Source of the DNA: G965218495 sp965218495
GTDB lineage: Bacteria; Bacteroidota; Rhodothermia; Rhodothermales; Bin80
Assembly: GCA_965218495.1 (NCBI GenBank)
Contig: OZ244626.1
Coordinates: forward strand, 1,178,001-1,242,000
Reading direction: 5' to 3'
Length of the DNA: 64,000 nucleotides
The stretch's first letter is position 1. Each line of letters opens with the position of its first letter. Shown here piece after piece: positions 34,982-43,818 of this stretch. The position numbers and the translations under genes were made by a program. The notes beneath the pieces were generated by a model, which searched no databases, was not told where the DNA came from, and saw nothing but the letters and a program-made list of their open reading frames with translations.

Positions 34982-35635
34982 AATGGTAGTGCTATAGAAA
35001 AAGACAGTTTTCGTAAGTGACTGTCTGAAAGGTACTTACTGGCTCTTGGAAAAAATAAAGTGACAAAGTTCCGGAAGGTGTAGTAGCGCGTACCGTCCGC
35101 TCCGATTCGCGTGAGTGCGCGGCGTATAAACACAGTAGTGTACGGCGTGGTTGGGATAGCCCTGATGCCAATATAGCCACCGGTCGTGGTGTATACAACC
35201 ACGGCAGTACGATAATGGCCCTACATTATTGAGTAACGAGGTGACATGTTCAGAAGTGGAGTAAACTCGGAGGCAAAGAGGGGAAATCAGGCACATAATG
35301 TGCCCCCAATCAGGTCATAGTGGGGGCTAAGCGGTTACTCGTCCCTAATCTTCCTCGCAAGGGCGCCAAATTGTGCCGGAATTGAGGCCGCAAATGTTAA
35401 ACCCGGGGTAGGGCTTCTGCAGCCCTTCGTGCAGCGAGGTGAGGGCCGCTTCCAGTAGCGCGCGCTGGCGCTGCAGGATCTGCTCTTCCTTGAACAGGAG
35501 TTGGGGCGATTGACCTGAAAACAGCCGCTCGGCGCGCTACAATGTCCGATTTCTTGTCGCTCTCACCCGTACATCCGCCTTATACGCCCGAAGCTACTGA
35601 TCTGCAGAGCCCATCACGTATTTTTCTGGCAATCA
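34982..35635. other. Non-coding stretch with an IS1634-type fragment
   Basis: No gene is supported. Positions ~35407-35501 match 59715-59805 inside the IS1634-type transposase (minus sense, blocks GGGCTTCTGCAGCCCTTCG and GATCTGCTCTTCCTT), so a second, separate remnant of that element lies here. The remainder shows nothing recognisable. Confidence 0.6.
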
Positions 35636-38600
35636 CTAATTGACTACAACAAGGCGGCCTGCGACCTCGGCAGCTCCTGCCGCTGAAAGCGCGCGCACCC
35701 TGTAGAAGTACATACCGGAGGGAAGGCGAGCACCGTCTAACCGGACTCTTCGCTCCCAGCCGGCCTGAAGGGCTTTCGGCGGCACCGACACGACCGTCCG
35801 GCCCAGGATGTCGGTCACCGCTACACTAACCTTGGCATGCCACGGCAGGTTGAAGGCAATGTGCGTTGTTCCCCGAAAGGGGTTGGGGTAGTTGCCACGC
35901 AAGGCAAAAACCTCAGGTATCTCCTTGCGGTCTACATCCGTCGTGGAAAACACGCTAATCGCAAACGCCAAACTTGCGCTTTCCGCAGCCACACCCGTCG
36001 CTGTGTACGTGTACGCCGTGGCGGCCGTAACTACCGTCGGCGTCCCGCTGATTGTCCGTGTGGCAGCGTCAAAGACCAAACCTGCGGGCAATGCGGGCGT
36101 GAGCGCATACGCAACAGGCGACACTCCGCCCGTTGCTTCGGGCAGGACAAGGGGAGCAATGGCTTGTGCGCGCGGATACGACTGATCTGCGACAAACGCC
36201 CCGTCAAACGTAAGGGGGGAGCAGGAGGGACCGGAAGTTTCGGGAATGGAATTCAGCCACGCCTGAAAGGCCGCATCCGACGGGGCACAAAGATCCTGCC
36301 TTCCAAAATGGAAGGACTGCAGATTCGTCAGGTTAGTCAGGGTTAAGGGCAATGCTCCAGTAAGGCTGTTTCTGGCCAAATCAAGCCATTGCAGCTGCGC
36401 GAGTTGCCCCAACTCGGGCGGGATGGGGCCCGTAAGACTGTTTCTGGCCAAATCAAGCCGTTGCAGCTGCGCGAGTTGCCCCAACTCGGGCGGGATGGGG
36501 CCCGTAAGACTGTTTCTGGCCAAATCAAGCCGTTGCAGCTGCGCGAGTTGCCCCAACTCGGGCGGGATGGGGCCCGTAAGACTGTTTCTGGCCAAATCAA
36601 GCCGTTGCAGCTGCGCGAGTTGCCCCAACTCGGGCGGGATGGGGCCCGTAAAACTGTTGTACCATAAATCAAGCCATTGCAACTGCGCGAGCTGCCCCAA
36701 CTCGGGCGGGATGGGGCCCGAAAGACTGGTGTTGTACAAAGAAAGCCGTTGCAGCTGTGCGAGCTGCCCCAATTCAGGCGGAATGGGACCCGAAAGACCG
36801 TTGTGGCCCAAATCAAGCCGTTGCAGCTGCGCGAGCTGCACCACTTCGGGCGGGATGGGGCCCGTAAGACCGGTGCTGCCCAAATCCAGATCTTGCAGCT
36901 GCGCGAGCTGCCCCAACTCGGGCGGGATGGGGCCCGAAAGACTGTTGCCGCGAAAATGCAGATATTGCAGCCGCGCGAGCTGCGCCAACTCGGGCGGGAT
37001 GGGGCCCGAAAGATTATTGCCCCTGAGGTCCAGCCGTTGCAGCTGCGCGAGTTGCCCCAGCTCGGGCGGGATGGGGCCCGAAAGACTGTTGAGGCCCAAA
37101 TCAAGCCGTTGCAGCTGCGCGAGCTGCACCAGTTCGGGCGGGATGGGGCCCGTAAGACTGTTGTTGAACAATTCAAGCTCTTGCAATGATGCGAGCTGCC
37201 CCAACTCGGGTGGGATGGGGCCCGAAAGACTGTTGTTGAACAATTCAAGCTCTTGCAAGTGCGCGAGCTGCCCCAACTCGGGTGGGATGGGGCCCGTAAG
37301 ACTGTTGTCGCCCAGATAAAGCCCTTGCAGCTGTGCGAGCTGCCCCAACTCGGGTGGGATGGGGCCCGTAAGACTGTTGTCGTTCAAAAAAAGCCGTTGC
37401 AACTGCGCGAGCTGCCCCAACTCCGGCGGGATCGGGCCCGTCAGGACATTGCTCCAGAGGAATAAGCGACGAAGCCCCCTTAGTTTTTGCCAACCGTTGT
37501 CGGGTAGCACTCCCGTCAGGTTGTTATTCTGTAACCTGACGTCGGCTACTTGACCGTTTCTCACGGTTACACCCCACCACCTATCCAACTCCTCTATGTC
37601 GGTAACTGGCAGAGCATCCCAGTTATCATTCCGAACCCAGCTAGCGCCATCTGTCGCATCGTACAAGGTCAGCAGTCCTTCCTGGAGCTCCCGGGCGTCT
37701 TGGTTAAAGGTCAGATAGAGAAAGTCCGGCGAGTCTTCAAACGCGCCATCTCGAATGCGCGTGTGAATGAGCGCTAAATGGTTGGATGGCGCATTGGGCG
37801 CGACCTCAATGCTGAATTCAACGGATATGCTGTCGCCGCTGGCGAGTCCCCCGATGGTGTGCTCGACCGGCGAAACAGCAAGATACTGCCCATCCTGGGG
37901 CTGCAAGGCAATCTGCAAGCCGGTGGCACCGGCCAGGTAGTTAATGAAGGTGGCTTCAATGGTTACCGTCTCGCCCGAGTTAATTGCTCCGTCGTTGCCG
38001 CTGACCGTCCACGTCCATCGCTTGAGGCGCACCGCAGGGTACTGTGGCACCCCCAGCGCGGCCTCGGCATTGACATAGCCGCCCCCCAGCGCCCCGGCGG
38101 GGAAGCCCGGGTTGTCATCATCAATAGATTCGCTGGTAAGCCGGACCTGTTCGCGGATCTGGTCCAGCGTCATGGACGGAGACCTTGTCTTCACAAGCGC
38201 GGCTAACCCGGCGACCAGGGGACTTGAAAAAGACGTGCCGTTTGCAGACCTATATGCGCCGTCGGGGGCTGTCGAATTGATGGCCACGCCCGGTGCATAG
38301 ACATCTATCGGCGTACCGTAGTTCGAGAACCCAGCTTTCCTTCGGGAGTCCTTGTCCGTCGCTCCAACCGCAAGCACCCTTGGATAACCGCCCGGGCGGT
38401 ACGGAAAGTCCATGAGGCTCAGGTTGGCATTGCCTCCCGCAGCGACCACAAGGGCGCCGAGGTCGGTGGCCGCTGCCACGACATCGCGCCCATACGCTCT
38501 AGCGCCATAGCCGCCCCAGCTGGCATTTATGATGTCGGCTCCATTCGCAGCGGCATAAAGGATCCCGTCGTAACCCCAGCAAATGCGTCTATCACCTGTG

Positions 38601-39454
38601 AGACATCCCGCATTGATCAACATGAGTTCGGCATTCCAACTGGCACCTGCGATCCCTATGCCGTTGTCGGTCACCGCTCCCGCAGCTCCGGCGACCCCGG
38701 TGCCGTGCCAAGCGTTGAACGGTGTCCCTGGCAGCCCGGTAGGGTCATTGTCCGTGTCATCCCCATTGGCAAGATTGGCGCCATGCACGTCATCAATAAA
38801 GCCGTTCTGGTCATCGTCTATGCCATTGTCCGCAATCTCTCCACTGTTCGTCCACACATTGCCCAGCAGGTCCTCGTGGCGCCAGTCCGTGCCTCCGTCG
38901 ACGATGGCGATTACGATCGGCGGATTGCCTTCTGATCCCTTTACGATTTCCCAGGCTTGCGGCATGCGCATATGGCGCAAGTGCGTCTGATCGCCGTACA
39001 TAGGGTCATTCGGATCCACTTGCACAGCATCGATACGGTGCATAAACAGCGGTTCCGCATAGGCCACCCCCGGAGCCCTGCCCAGCCATGCGGCTACCCG
39101 AAACGGGTCTTCATCCGATGCGTAGCGCAGGTAGAAGGTGCGTCGTAGCGCGGCCAGGGAGCGGACGGTTCCGGGGTCCGGCATCAGATGGTCTAGAAAG
39201 GGAGCTACGCGGGTGAGGGCGTGCGCCCGGTAGCGCGTAGCGACACGGTCAAACGCTGCCAGCCCCGTCACGGATGCTCCATCCTGAACAGCTACACCAG
39301 GCTCAAACTGCACGACCACGATCCCCGGCTGGGGGATCCCCACACGCTTGCTGTCCTGGGCAGGCGAGGTGGAAACAACTACGCAAGCGCAGACAGCCAG
39401 GAATGGAAGCTTCCACAGGAGGCTGCTGTTCAGCATGGGCTGGTGAATGTCCAT
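35636..39454 (-). CDS. Secreted subtilisin-like protease with LRR array and T9SS sorting domain
   Basis: 1272 residues. Signal peptide (~12-33). The S8 peptidase domain (~130-460) has the full triad: IVDGGTDW (Asp186), NAWHGTGVAG (His250), ANGTSFSSPLVAG (Ser408), with oxyanion Asn342 in AAGGNAN. A beta domain (~465-600), then about 17 plant-type LRRs (~640-1040, xNSLTGPIPPELGQLAQLQ) and a Cys-bearing cap follow. Next come one He_PIG Ig-like module (~1090-1170) and a C-terminal T9SS domain (~1185-1272, RGNYPNPFRG..SGMYFYRV). It is probably a surface or secreted protease. It starts 12 bases after the short LRR gene. A second copy of the same unit lies at 46450-54824, broken by insertions. Confidence 0.92.
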   Translation of the reverse strand: MDIHQPMLNSSLLWKLPFLAVCACVVVSTSPAQDSKRVGIPQPGIVVVQFEPGVAVQDGASVTGLAAFDRVATRYRAHALTRVAPFLDHLMPDPGTVRSLAALRRTFYLRYASDEDPFRVAAWLGRAPGVAYAEPLFMHRIDAVQVDPNDPMYGDQTHLRHMRMPQAWEIVKGSEGNPPIVIAIVDGGTDWRHEDLLGNVWTNSGEIADNGIDDDQNGFIDDVHGANLANGDDTDNDPTGLPGTPFNAWHGTGVAGAAGAVTDNGIGIAGASWNAELMLINAGCLTGDRRICWGYDGILYAAANGADIINASWGGYGARAYGRDVVAAATDLGALVVAAGGNANLSLMDFPYRPGGYPRVLAVGATDKDSRRKAGFSNYGTPIDVYAPGVAINSTAPDGAYRSANGTSFSSPLVAGLAALVKTRSPSMTLDQIREQVRLTSESIDDDNPGFPAGALGGGYVNAEAALGVPQYPAVRLKRWTWTVSGNDGAINSGETVTIEATFINYLAGATGLQIALQPQDGQYLAVSPVEHTIGGLASGDSISVEFSIEVAPNAPSNHLALIHTRIRDGAFEDSPDFLYLTFNQDARELQEGLLTLYDATDGASWVRNDNWDALPVTDIEELDRWWGVTVRNGQVADVRLQNNNLTGVLPDNGWQKLRGLRRLFLWSNVLTGPIPPELGQLAQLQRLFLNDNSLTGPIPPELGQLAQLQGLYLGDNSLTGPIPPELGQLAHLQELELFNNSLSGPIPPELGQLASLQELELFNNSLTGPIPPELVQLAQLQRLDLGLNSLSGPIPPELGQLAQLQRLDLRGNNLSGPIPPELAQLARLQYLHFRGNSLSGPIPPELGQLAQLQDLDLGSTGLTGPIPPEVVQLAQLQRLDLGHNGLSGPIPPELGQLAQLQRLSLYNTSLSGPIPPELGQLAQLQWLDLWYNSFTGPIPPELGQLAQLQRLDLARNSLTGPIPPELGQLAQLQRLDLARNSLTGPIPPELGQLAQLQRLDLARNSLTGPIPPELGQLAQLQWLDLARNSLTGALPLTLTNLTNLQSFHFGRQDLCAPSDAAFQAWLNSIPETSGPSCSPLTFDGAFVADQSYPRAQAIAPLVLPEATGGVSPVAYALTPALPAGLVFDAATRTISGTPTVVTAATAYTYTATGVAAESASLAFAISVFSTTDVDRKEIPEVFALRGNYPNPFRGTTHIAFNLPWHAKVSVAVTDILGRTVVSVPPKALQAGWERRVRLDGARLPSGMYFYRVRALSAAGAAEVAGRLVVVN
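36369..36656. repeat. Four near-identical 72-bp LRR units
   Basis: Four consecutive 72-bp units coding ARNSLTGPIPPELGQLAQLQ are the same but for a base or two (starts 36369, 36441, 36513, 36585). They mark recent unit duplication within the larger 36340-37500 LRR array. Confidence 0.9.
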
Positions 39455-39466
39455 GGCTTTTACCTG

Positions 39467-40012
39467 TCAACAACAAAGAAATGTGGAAGCAAGACTGAGG
39501 TACCTCATTCTCGGGAGGCTGCCCAACTCAGTGGGTATCAGTCCTTCAAAGCTAGTTCCACTCAGTTCGAGGTATCTCAGACTGTCTAGGTTGCCCAACT
39601 CACTCGGAATCGACCCGGAAAGCGCATTGCTAGAGAGATCGAGATCGTCCAGTTCCGTGAGAACGCCCAACTCTGGCGGAATCGACCCACTGAGCCCGTT
39701 TCCAGGTAGCTCCAGTTGCTCCAGGTCACCTCCGTCGTAGGTTACTCCGTACCACGAATCCAACTGTGTTGCAGTTGGTACGCTGGTCGTATCCCAGTTG
39801 GTGTTGTTATCCCAGTTGTCGCCGTCAGTTGCGTCGTAGAAGGCTTTCAGGGCATTGAACACGGTAGTGATGCTCTGCGCTGTGGCAACCTGCACGGGTA
39901 GCAGGCAAGCCAAGGCTGCTAGGCCCAGGCGACAGCCAGCCCAACTAAACCAGGAGTCTACACCGTAGGCACGAGTTTTATTGGAAGTCTGGTATACTGG
40001 TATAAGGTACAT
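39467..40012 (-). CDS. Short secreted LRR protein, copy 1
   Basis: 181 residues. The N-terminus is nearly identical to the giant adhesin (signal peptide ending VATAQS, then AFYDATDGDNWDNNTNWD and the LRR cap). It has only four or so LRRs (GNGLSGSIPPELG, SNALSGSIPSELG, GTSFEGLIPTELG) and ends ASTFLCC. It has no T9SS domain, so it may be released, periplasmic, or a truncated relic. It precedes the protease/LRR gene by 12 bases. The same pair, including the end, is present at 54279-54824, which argues that the short form is a real, conserved product rather than a chance truncation. Confidence 0.75.
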   Translation of the reverse strand: MYLIPVYQTSNKTRAYGVDSWFSWAGCRLGLAALACLLPVQVATAQSITTVFNALKAFYDATDGDNWDNNTNWDTTSVPTATQLDSWYGVTYDGGDLEQLELPGNGLSGSIPPELGVLTELDDLDLSSNALSGSIPSELGNLDSLRYLELSGTSFEGLIPTELGSLPRMRYLSLASTFLCC

Positions 40013-40215
40013 AGTTCATAAGGGAGCACGTCATAGGGGGTTGGCCTGGATGTGTTGCCCTTGGAGGCTGTTCAATACCTCAGCCGTGCAGTAGCAAGAG
40101 ACTTCACGAAAAGGGATGGTTTGGTTTTGGATAGTGGAGGGAGGCAGAATAACCCTCACTGAATTATGACTTGTGACCGTAATGTGCTTTCTTTAGGTAT
40201 CGTAGTGACTATACT
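40013..40215 (-). promoter_or_regulatory. Conserved leader block, copy 2
   Basis: Nearly identical to the blocks at 32827-33025 and 54825-55027. It ends (40218-40235) in GAGCCTCTTGCAAAATTCAC, which resembles the terminal repeat of the IS at 33026. Loci 1 and 2 therefore share both leader and IS end, while locus 3 diverges just before it. Confidence 0.6.
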
Positions 40216-40391
40216 GAGCCTCTTGCAAAATTCACCGTAGAGAGGGGCTTGTAATCTAGTGCTTGTCCGAAAATACTGTAAGTCTTTACACAACAATCAG
40301 TTATATCTACCATTTGGTGATGAATCTGAGGGACGTATAGCCGATTTGGGCGTTTAAGGGCACAAAACGGCTCACATTCGCCAAGAAAGCC

Positions 40392-41348
40392 ATGCGCAAG
40401 ATTGTCCCGGAGTGCCGTGCACTCGACAGTACGCCGATTGAGGAGATTGCCATAGACCCGAGAATGCGCGACGACATGAGTGCGGTGCTCAAGGGTCTGC
40501 AGAGCGTCTACTGCAAGGCGGAATCGCGTGCGGCTTTGTTCACGATTCTCAAGACGCACTTTCAGCCGGGAACGCGCAGAGACGTGGGGCGACCGGGGTT
40601 GGATCTATGGCGACTCATCGTGTTTGCGATTGTGAAGCAGTGCCTGGATCTGGACTACGATGCTTTGTTGTACCGGGCGAACAACGATCTTTTGCTGCGG
40701 GAGCTGTTGGGGCATGGCGAGGCTGGGTTTGATGCGGTGAAGTACAGCAGGCAGCGACTGGTGGACAACGTGCAGCTTTTGACGCCGGAGCTGATCCTGG
40801 AGGTGATCCATTTGATCGTGCGGACCGGGCACGAGGTGGCTGGCAAAAAGTCTGGGGCCGCGCTACGCGGTCGTTGCGATTCCAGGGTGGTTAAGACGCA
40901 TGTGCACTATCCCACCGATGTGAGCCTGTGCTGGGATGCGGTTCGGGGTCTGATACGTGTGAGTGCACGGACGGCTGCGGCATTCGCTCTTCCGGGCTGG
41001 CGCAAGCATGCGGATTGCACGAGGAAGGTATACCAGGCTTTCAGCCGGGTGCGGACGGCCCCGCGCTACCGGCAGAATCCGAAGGGAGTGAAGGCGTACT
41101 TGCGCCGGTGCACACAGAATGCCGCGCATGCCCGGACGCTGCTGGATGCACTGGCCACGGTGGAGAAATCGGCGGCGGCACAAGCGGAGATCACGTATTA
41201 CCTGCGCTACGTGGACTTGCTGGTGGATCAAATCAGGCGTCGCATCCTATTGGGCGAGAAGATTCCGCATGCGCAGAAGGTGTTTTCCATCCACAAGCCA
41301 CACACACGGTGGATCAGCAAGGGCAAGGCAGGGGTGCTGGCGGAGCTG
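40392..41348 (+). pseudogene. ISNCY-type transposase, 5' exon
   Basis: 319 codons, the N-terminal two-thirds of an ISNCY (ISDol1-like) transposase: TRRDVGRPGLDLWRLIVFA, LDLDYDALLYRANND, VHYPTDVSLCWDAVRG, VFSIHKPHTRWISKGKAGV. The frame runs on for 16 codons into intron A (tail VRQANWQDIAGESPVL) before a stop. Joining it to 45743-46219 at the predicted intron boundaries gives AEL-GLPVAVVEDEH and a continuous 476-residue protein of normal family layout. So the gene is either inactive or expressed after RNA splicing. Confidence 0.85.
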
Positions 41349-41916
41349 GTGCGCCAGGCTAACTGGCAGGATATAGCGGGTGAAAGTCCCGTGTTATGAA
41401 ACTGAAACCAGGTACATATCTCCGCGAGCCGTGCGTGGCCACCCGTGAGGGTGGGCGCGAAGCGTCGGTAGCGGTGCGTGTGGCCAGGGTTATTGAGCAC
41501 CGAAAAACATGTAATCTGGGTCGCCGAGGCTTTCAGCTCGGTCGAAGGCAACATGTCCGTCATCGTTATGGTGAGACGGCGGACAGGCCCACGGTGTCCG
41601 GGACCCCATGGACGCATGTACATATCCTGCTGGGACCTGGGAGATCTTCTTGTTGCCCAGCGCTACGGGCGGGGCCGCCAAAGCCAAGGCGAAAGCCGAG
41701 CGGAGGACGTACGGCAAGGAGAAGTCAGATGCGACGATACGTAGCTGTGAAGCCGACGAACAAAGCGGGGGTGCCCTCGTGGCGGAGTCAGTGGAGCGAA
41801 GCGTCGCACCCAAGGGGAAATCGTGCAGTCCCACACGTACCGGACTCAGTGCCGGATTTTGCGCGTCCCAGGGATGAATCGGTTACGGCTGCGGGTCGGC
41901 TTGCCGACCTGCTAAC

Positions 41917-43712
41917 CCGCATCGCTCACCAAGCTCTTGAATCGCCATAATTCGGGGCGTCTGTAGGCAGTGGGTCACGGTTTGGGAATGCGAATGCTGA
42001 TTCCCGCCTTCTGGAGCGTTTAGTCGGCGGCAGCAAGCGCTGTTTCGGGCATGTTTCGAGCGCGAATCAAGGCTTTTGTTCGCGCACCGGTGCTTCTTGG
42101 ATACACGTTTCCAGCAACCACAGAGTGGAGTCTATCAATCTCTGGAAAAAGTCGGGTCCGGAAGTGCCTATGAAGGTGAGGCGCGCGCGCCGACCTGGGT
42201 GGTGTGCACAGCGCCGCGTAGGTTGCTTAGCACGCGCGCGAACAGTTGGTTGCCAGGGATAGGCCTCGGGCAAGAGCAGGCGGACTCGGCGTACGCTTAC
42301 CACCACCAGTGCTGCGATCTTCAGTAGCCGCACACGGATAGTAGCGCACTGCGCCTGCGCCATCGCGGTGCCCTGCAAGCCAAAGGTCTTGATGATGGTC
42401 ATCAGGGTGTTGGCGACCGTAGAGAAGTACAGGCGCAGCTGGTTGCTCTCCATCATGGACGTAGAGGTGCGGTCAGCGAACAGGGTAAGCTGCTGCTCCT
42501 TGAGCCGGTTCTCCATGTCTCCACGCGCGCAATACAAATCTTCGTATAGCGTGCGCGCGTCGTACGCGTCTTCGCTGAAATTGGTGACCACGAATCGCGC
42601 GTTATAGCCGCGCGGTCCAGGCAGCCATTCCGCCTTGGCTATCACGCGCCGAGCACAGCTCCAGCTGTCCTTCGTCTGGTACTCGAAGCTGCGGAAGCGC
42701 CGCGAAGGCTGTCCGCTGGCCTCACAGGTGGCCCGACTCTGCTCCATAGCCTCCTCAACGATGCGTTTCAGCCGCGCATTGAGCGGCATACCAATGATGT
42801 AGTGCAGGCCCTGTGCTTCGCACCATGCCATGATATCATCGCGGCAGAATCCTGCATCTGCACGAATCCAGATGGGCACCTGCGGCCACCGCGCACGGAT
42901 ACGCGCTATCACTGGCGCCAACTCCTCTATCGTGCCCGCTGATGCGTCAATGTTGGAGGGGCGCAGACGAGCGGCCAGCACATGCTTGCCGCTAACGATG
43001 TACAGCGGTAAGTAGCAGTAGTGGCCATAGTAACCATGAAAGAAGCGCCCCTCCTGCTGGCCGTGAATCGCGTCATCGGTAGCATCGAGATCCAACACGA
43101 TATGCTCTGGCTCCTCGCCCGTTACATCCATGAACAAGTCCGCGAGCATGGCGTCGATCTTTTCAGGGTCCGCTACGATGCGCTTGTACCTATGCGATGC
43201 GGCCCCTCCTTTGGAGCCGAGCTCCAGTCGGTTCAGTGTGCTGGAACTCGCCAGCGGATGTCCCTGGTCGCGTTCCCGTGCCCGGTGCGCACCTGTTACA
43301 TCTTCGCAGCCCACGCCCATGGCCAACACGGGATCGTCCCGCAGACGGTCATGGTCGTTCACGTCTTCGTAGCCCAAGCATATCGCGTAGACACGTTGCC
43401 TGAGCATCGCCTCCACGGTATGCTCGACCCTGCTGGGATCACGGTGGTCGGTGAAGCAGGCGGCAAAACGGCCTATGACGTCGAACATCCGGTCGGCCTC
43501 CCGTAACAGCAGCGCACCTGCGTCCGAGGACATAGGGCCGCCGTCGAACTTTCCGACCACTTTACGCCGTCCCAAGTCCTCGAAACGAAGCTCTTCAGTA
43601 TGACAGTCTGTTTTGCTCATTTGCAGTGCAAAGGATGGTTATAACTGATTGCACATCATACACTTACGTGGGGCTTGGGTTCCCATTCTTGGCACACTGG
43701 TGATTTATCCGG
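41917..43712 (-). mobile_element. IS1380-family element 1, inside group II intron A
   Basis: 1796 bp. The flanking duplication is GCTAAC (41911-41916 and 43713-43718). Ends form an imperfect inverted repeat, CCGCATCGCTCACCA against CCGGATAAATCACCA. The uninterrupted intron C reads straight through GCTAACGTCATG at this place, which proves the insertion and its exact borders. One transposase gene. Confidence 0.85.
42067..43620 (-). CDS. IS1380-family transposase (element 1)
   Basis: 517-residue DDE transposase. IS1380 marks: N-terminal VVGKFDGGPMSSDAGALLLREAD, first Asp region VLDLDATDDAIHGQQEG with HGYYGHYCYLPLYI, second Asp in IRADAGFCRDDI, and the Glu helix in ARGDMENRLKEQQLTLFADR. The frame is complete with normal length, so it could be active. 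It lies within intron A on the opposite strand. Confidence 0.92.
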   Translation of the reverse strand: MSKTDCHTEELRFEDLGRRKVVGKFDGGPMSSDAGALLLREADRMFDVIGRFAACFTDHRDPSRVEHTVEAMLRQRVYAICLGYEDVNDHDRLRDDPVLAMGVGCEDVTGAHRARERDQGHPLASSSTLNRLELGSKGGAASHRYKRIVADPEKIDAMLADLFMDVTGEEPEHIVLDLDATDDAIHGQQEGRFFHGYYGHYCYLPLYIVSGKHVLAARLRPSNIDASAGTIEELAPVIARIRARWPQVPIWIRADAGFCRDDIMAWCEAQGLHYIIGMPLNARLKRIVEEAMEQSRATCEASGQPSRRFRSFEYQTKDSWSCARRVIAKAEWLPGPRGYNARFVVTNFSEDAYDARTLYEDLYCARGDMENRLKEQQLTLFADRTSTSMMESNQLRLYFSTVANTLMTIIKTFGLQGTAMAQAQCATIRVRLLKIAALVVVSVRRVRLLLPEAYPWQPTVRARAKQPTRRCAHHPGRRARLTFIGTSGPDFFQRLIDSTLWLLETCIQEAPVREQKP

Positions 43713-43818
43713 GCTAACGTCATGCGCGGCAGCGCGACCCAAGGGAGGAGCCGGATGCGTTAGCGCGCACGTCCGGATCTGTCCGGGGCCCCCGGGGAAA
43801 CCTGGGGGCTACCGGGAT

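Larger units (their letters stand above)
41349..43818 (+). mobile_element. Group II intron A (ORF-less), split by an IS1380 element
   Basis: Starts with the group II consensus GTGCG at 41349 and ends GGCTACCGGGAT at 43818 (3' AY end). Domain V lies at 43748-43781 (GAGCCGGATGCG..GTCCGGATCTG, 34 nt). Without the IS and its target duplication the intron is 668 nt and encodes no reverse transcriptase. Its first ~340 nt are nearly identical to intron B, and the whole is nearly identical to intron C on the other strand (52397-51071). It inserted after GGAGCTG in the transposase gene and is followed directly by intron B. Confidence 0.85.

Noticed and set aside
36340..37500. Second regular 72-bp repeat series resembling a CRISPR array
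   Set aside because: It codes for LRRs inside the protease gene; the period equals 24 codons.
41608..41877. 89-codon frame in intron A, repeated identically in intron C (51869-52138)
   Set aside because: It lies in ribozyme sequence; identity follows from intron identity, and no protein feature is visible.
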